Source: Rhodeus uyekii
Taxonomy: Eukaryota > Chordata > Actinopteri > Cypriniformes > Acheilognathidae
Assembly (NCBI GenBank): GCA_037043235.1
Contig: JAWRVZ010000038.1
Location: 2,621,501-2,685,500 of the forward strand
Length of the DNA: 64,000 nt
Reading direction: 5' to 3'
Below the pieces are notes generated by a model. The model made no database searches and was not told where the DNA came from. It saw only the letters and a program-made list of their open reading frames with translations. Shown here piece after piece: positions 63,666-64,000 of this stretch. Made by a program: the position numbers and the translations under genes. Position 1 is the stretch's first letter. Each line of letters begins with the position of its first letter.

Positions 63666-64000
63666 TTAATGGTCCTAAAGTGTATGCGGTCGCCAAATAG
63701 TTTTTGGAGCTACAGTTCATTTATAGACTTTAGACCACTTCAGAGCCCCTTAATACTGACATTGTCTCTTTGCCTGCTGCTGCCCATGGTGTTCACCAGC
63801 ATGTCTCCCAAATGAGATGTTCTATTCTTTTTCTAATGGAACCTGAAGTGTCATATTAAGATTCAGGGCTCACTGTAAATTTGAAGTCTTGTGGCTTTTA
63901 TGCACTTTCCTTGAACCTTAAGACTGCATTTAAGATGCTCTCGTGTTTATGTGTATGTGTGTGGTACAGAAAGTGATTATCCGGTGATTTATTTATTGTA
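63666..64000. other. Unannotated end of window
   Basis: Nothing recognisable. Confidence 0.45.

Overview
This window looks like non-coding, repeat-dense DNA from a teleost fish, most likely a cypriniform. The evidence is compositional and family-based. It is AT-rich and holds long (GT)n/(CA)n/(AT)n microsatellites. It carries several Tc1/mariner elements of typical fish type, hAT and Harbinger-like MITEs with recognisable target duplications, Tigger/pogo-like elements, a tRNA-derived SINE and a DIRS-type retroelement fragment. No complete protein-coding gene can be supported. Almost every long open frame is a shadow of a microsatellite, a minisatellite or a decayed transposase. The host reading (intron or intergenic desert of a large locus) is inference.

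Layout. 0-5.2 kb: a deleted Tc1-like element, a possible LTR remnant and an 884-bp hAT-type element with an 8-bp target duplication. 5.5-12.4 kb: the most unusual block. It is bracketed by inverted 23-bp motifs, each next to a long GT microsatellite, and peppered with copies of TATGAGGACA/TGTCCTCATA. Inside are an NRF1-type site followed by two in-frame exon-like segments (possible N-terminus of a SET-domain KMT5A-like protein), a Tc1 insertion, an 0.8-kb foldback, a nine-copy 99-bp minisatellite and a ~110-bp tandem array. 12.4-19 kb: one speculative minus-strand exon, two Tc1-family elements with broken transposases and a SINE. 19-26 kb: mostly unique sequence, a DIRS-related inverted-repeat element and a CpG-rich Harbinger-like MITE. 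26-27.4 kb: a 71-bp tandem array split by a Tigger-like element that itself carries a nested repeat with a 25-bp minisatellite. 27-36 kb: sparse repeats, then a minisatellite-rich block with a poly-C tract. 36.9-37.7 kb: DIRS RNase H/tyrosine-recombinase fragment. 39-41 kb: a perfect 120-bp palindrome within a compound hairpin. 41.8-50 kb: two further Tigger-like elements, a possible solo LTR and a pentanucleotide array. 51-64 kb: fewer mobile elements, several stretches that read like conserved non-coding sequence, a short hairpin, a deleted Tc1, a second DIRS-related element, a (CA)49 array and a hAT MITE with a perfect 8-bp target duplication.

Nothing here forms an operon or pathway. What the window shows is serial nesting of mobile elements. 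The best candidate for something undescribed is the 5.5-12.4 kb composite with its apparent internal split gene. Boundaries given without a target-site duplication are approximate, because no alignment could be run.
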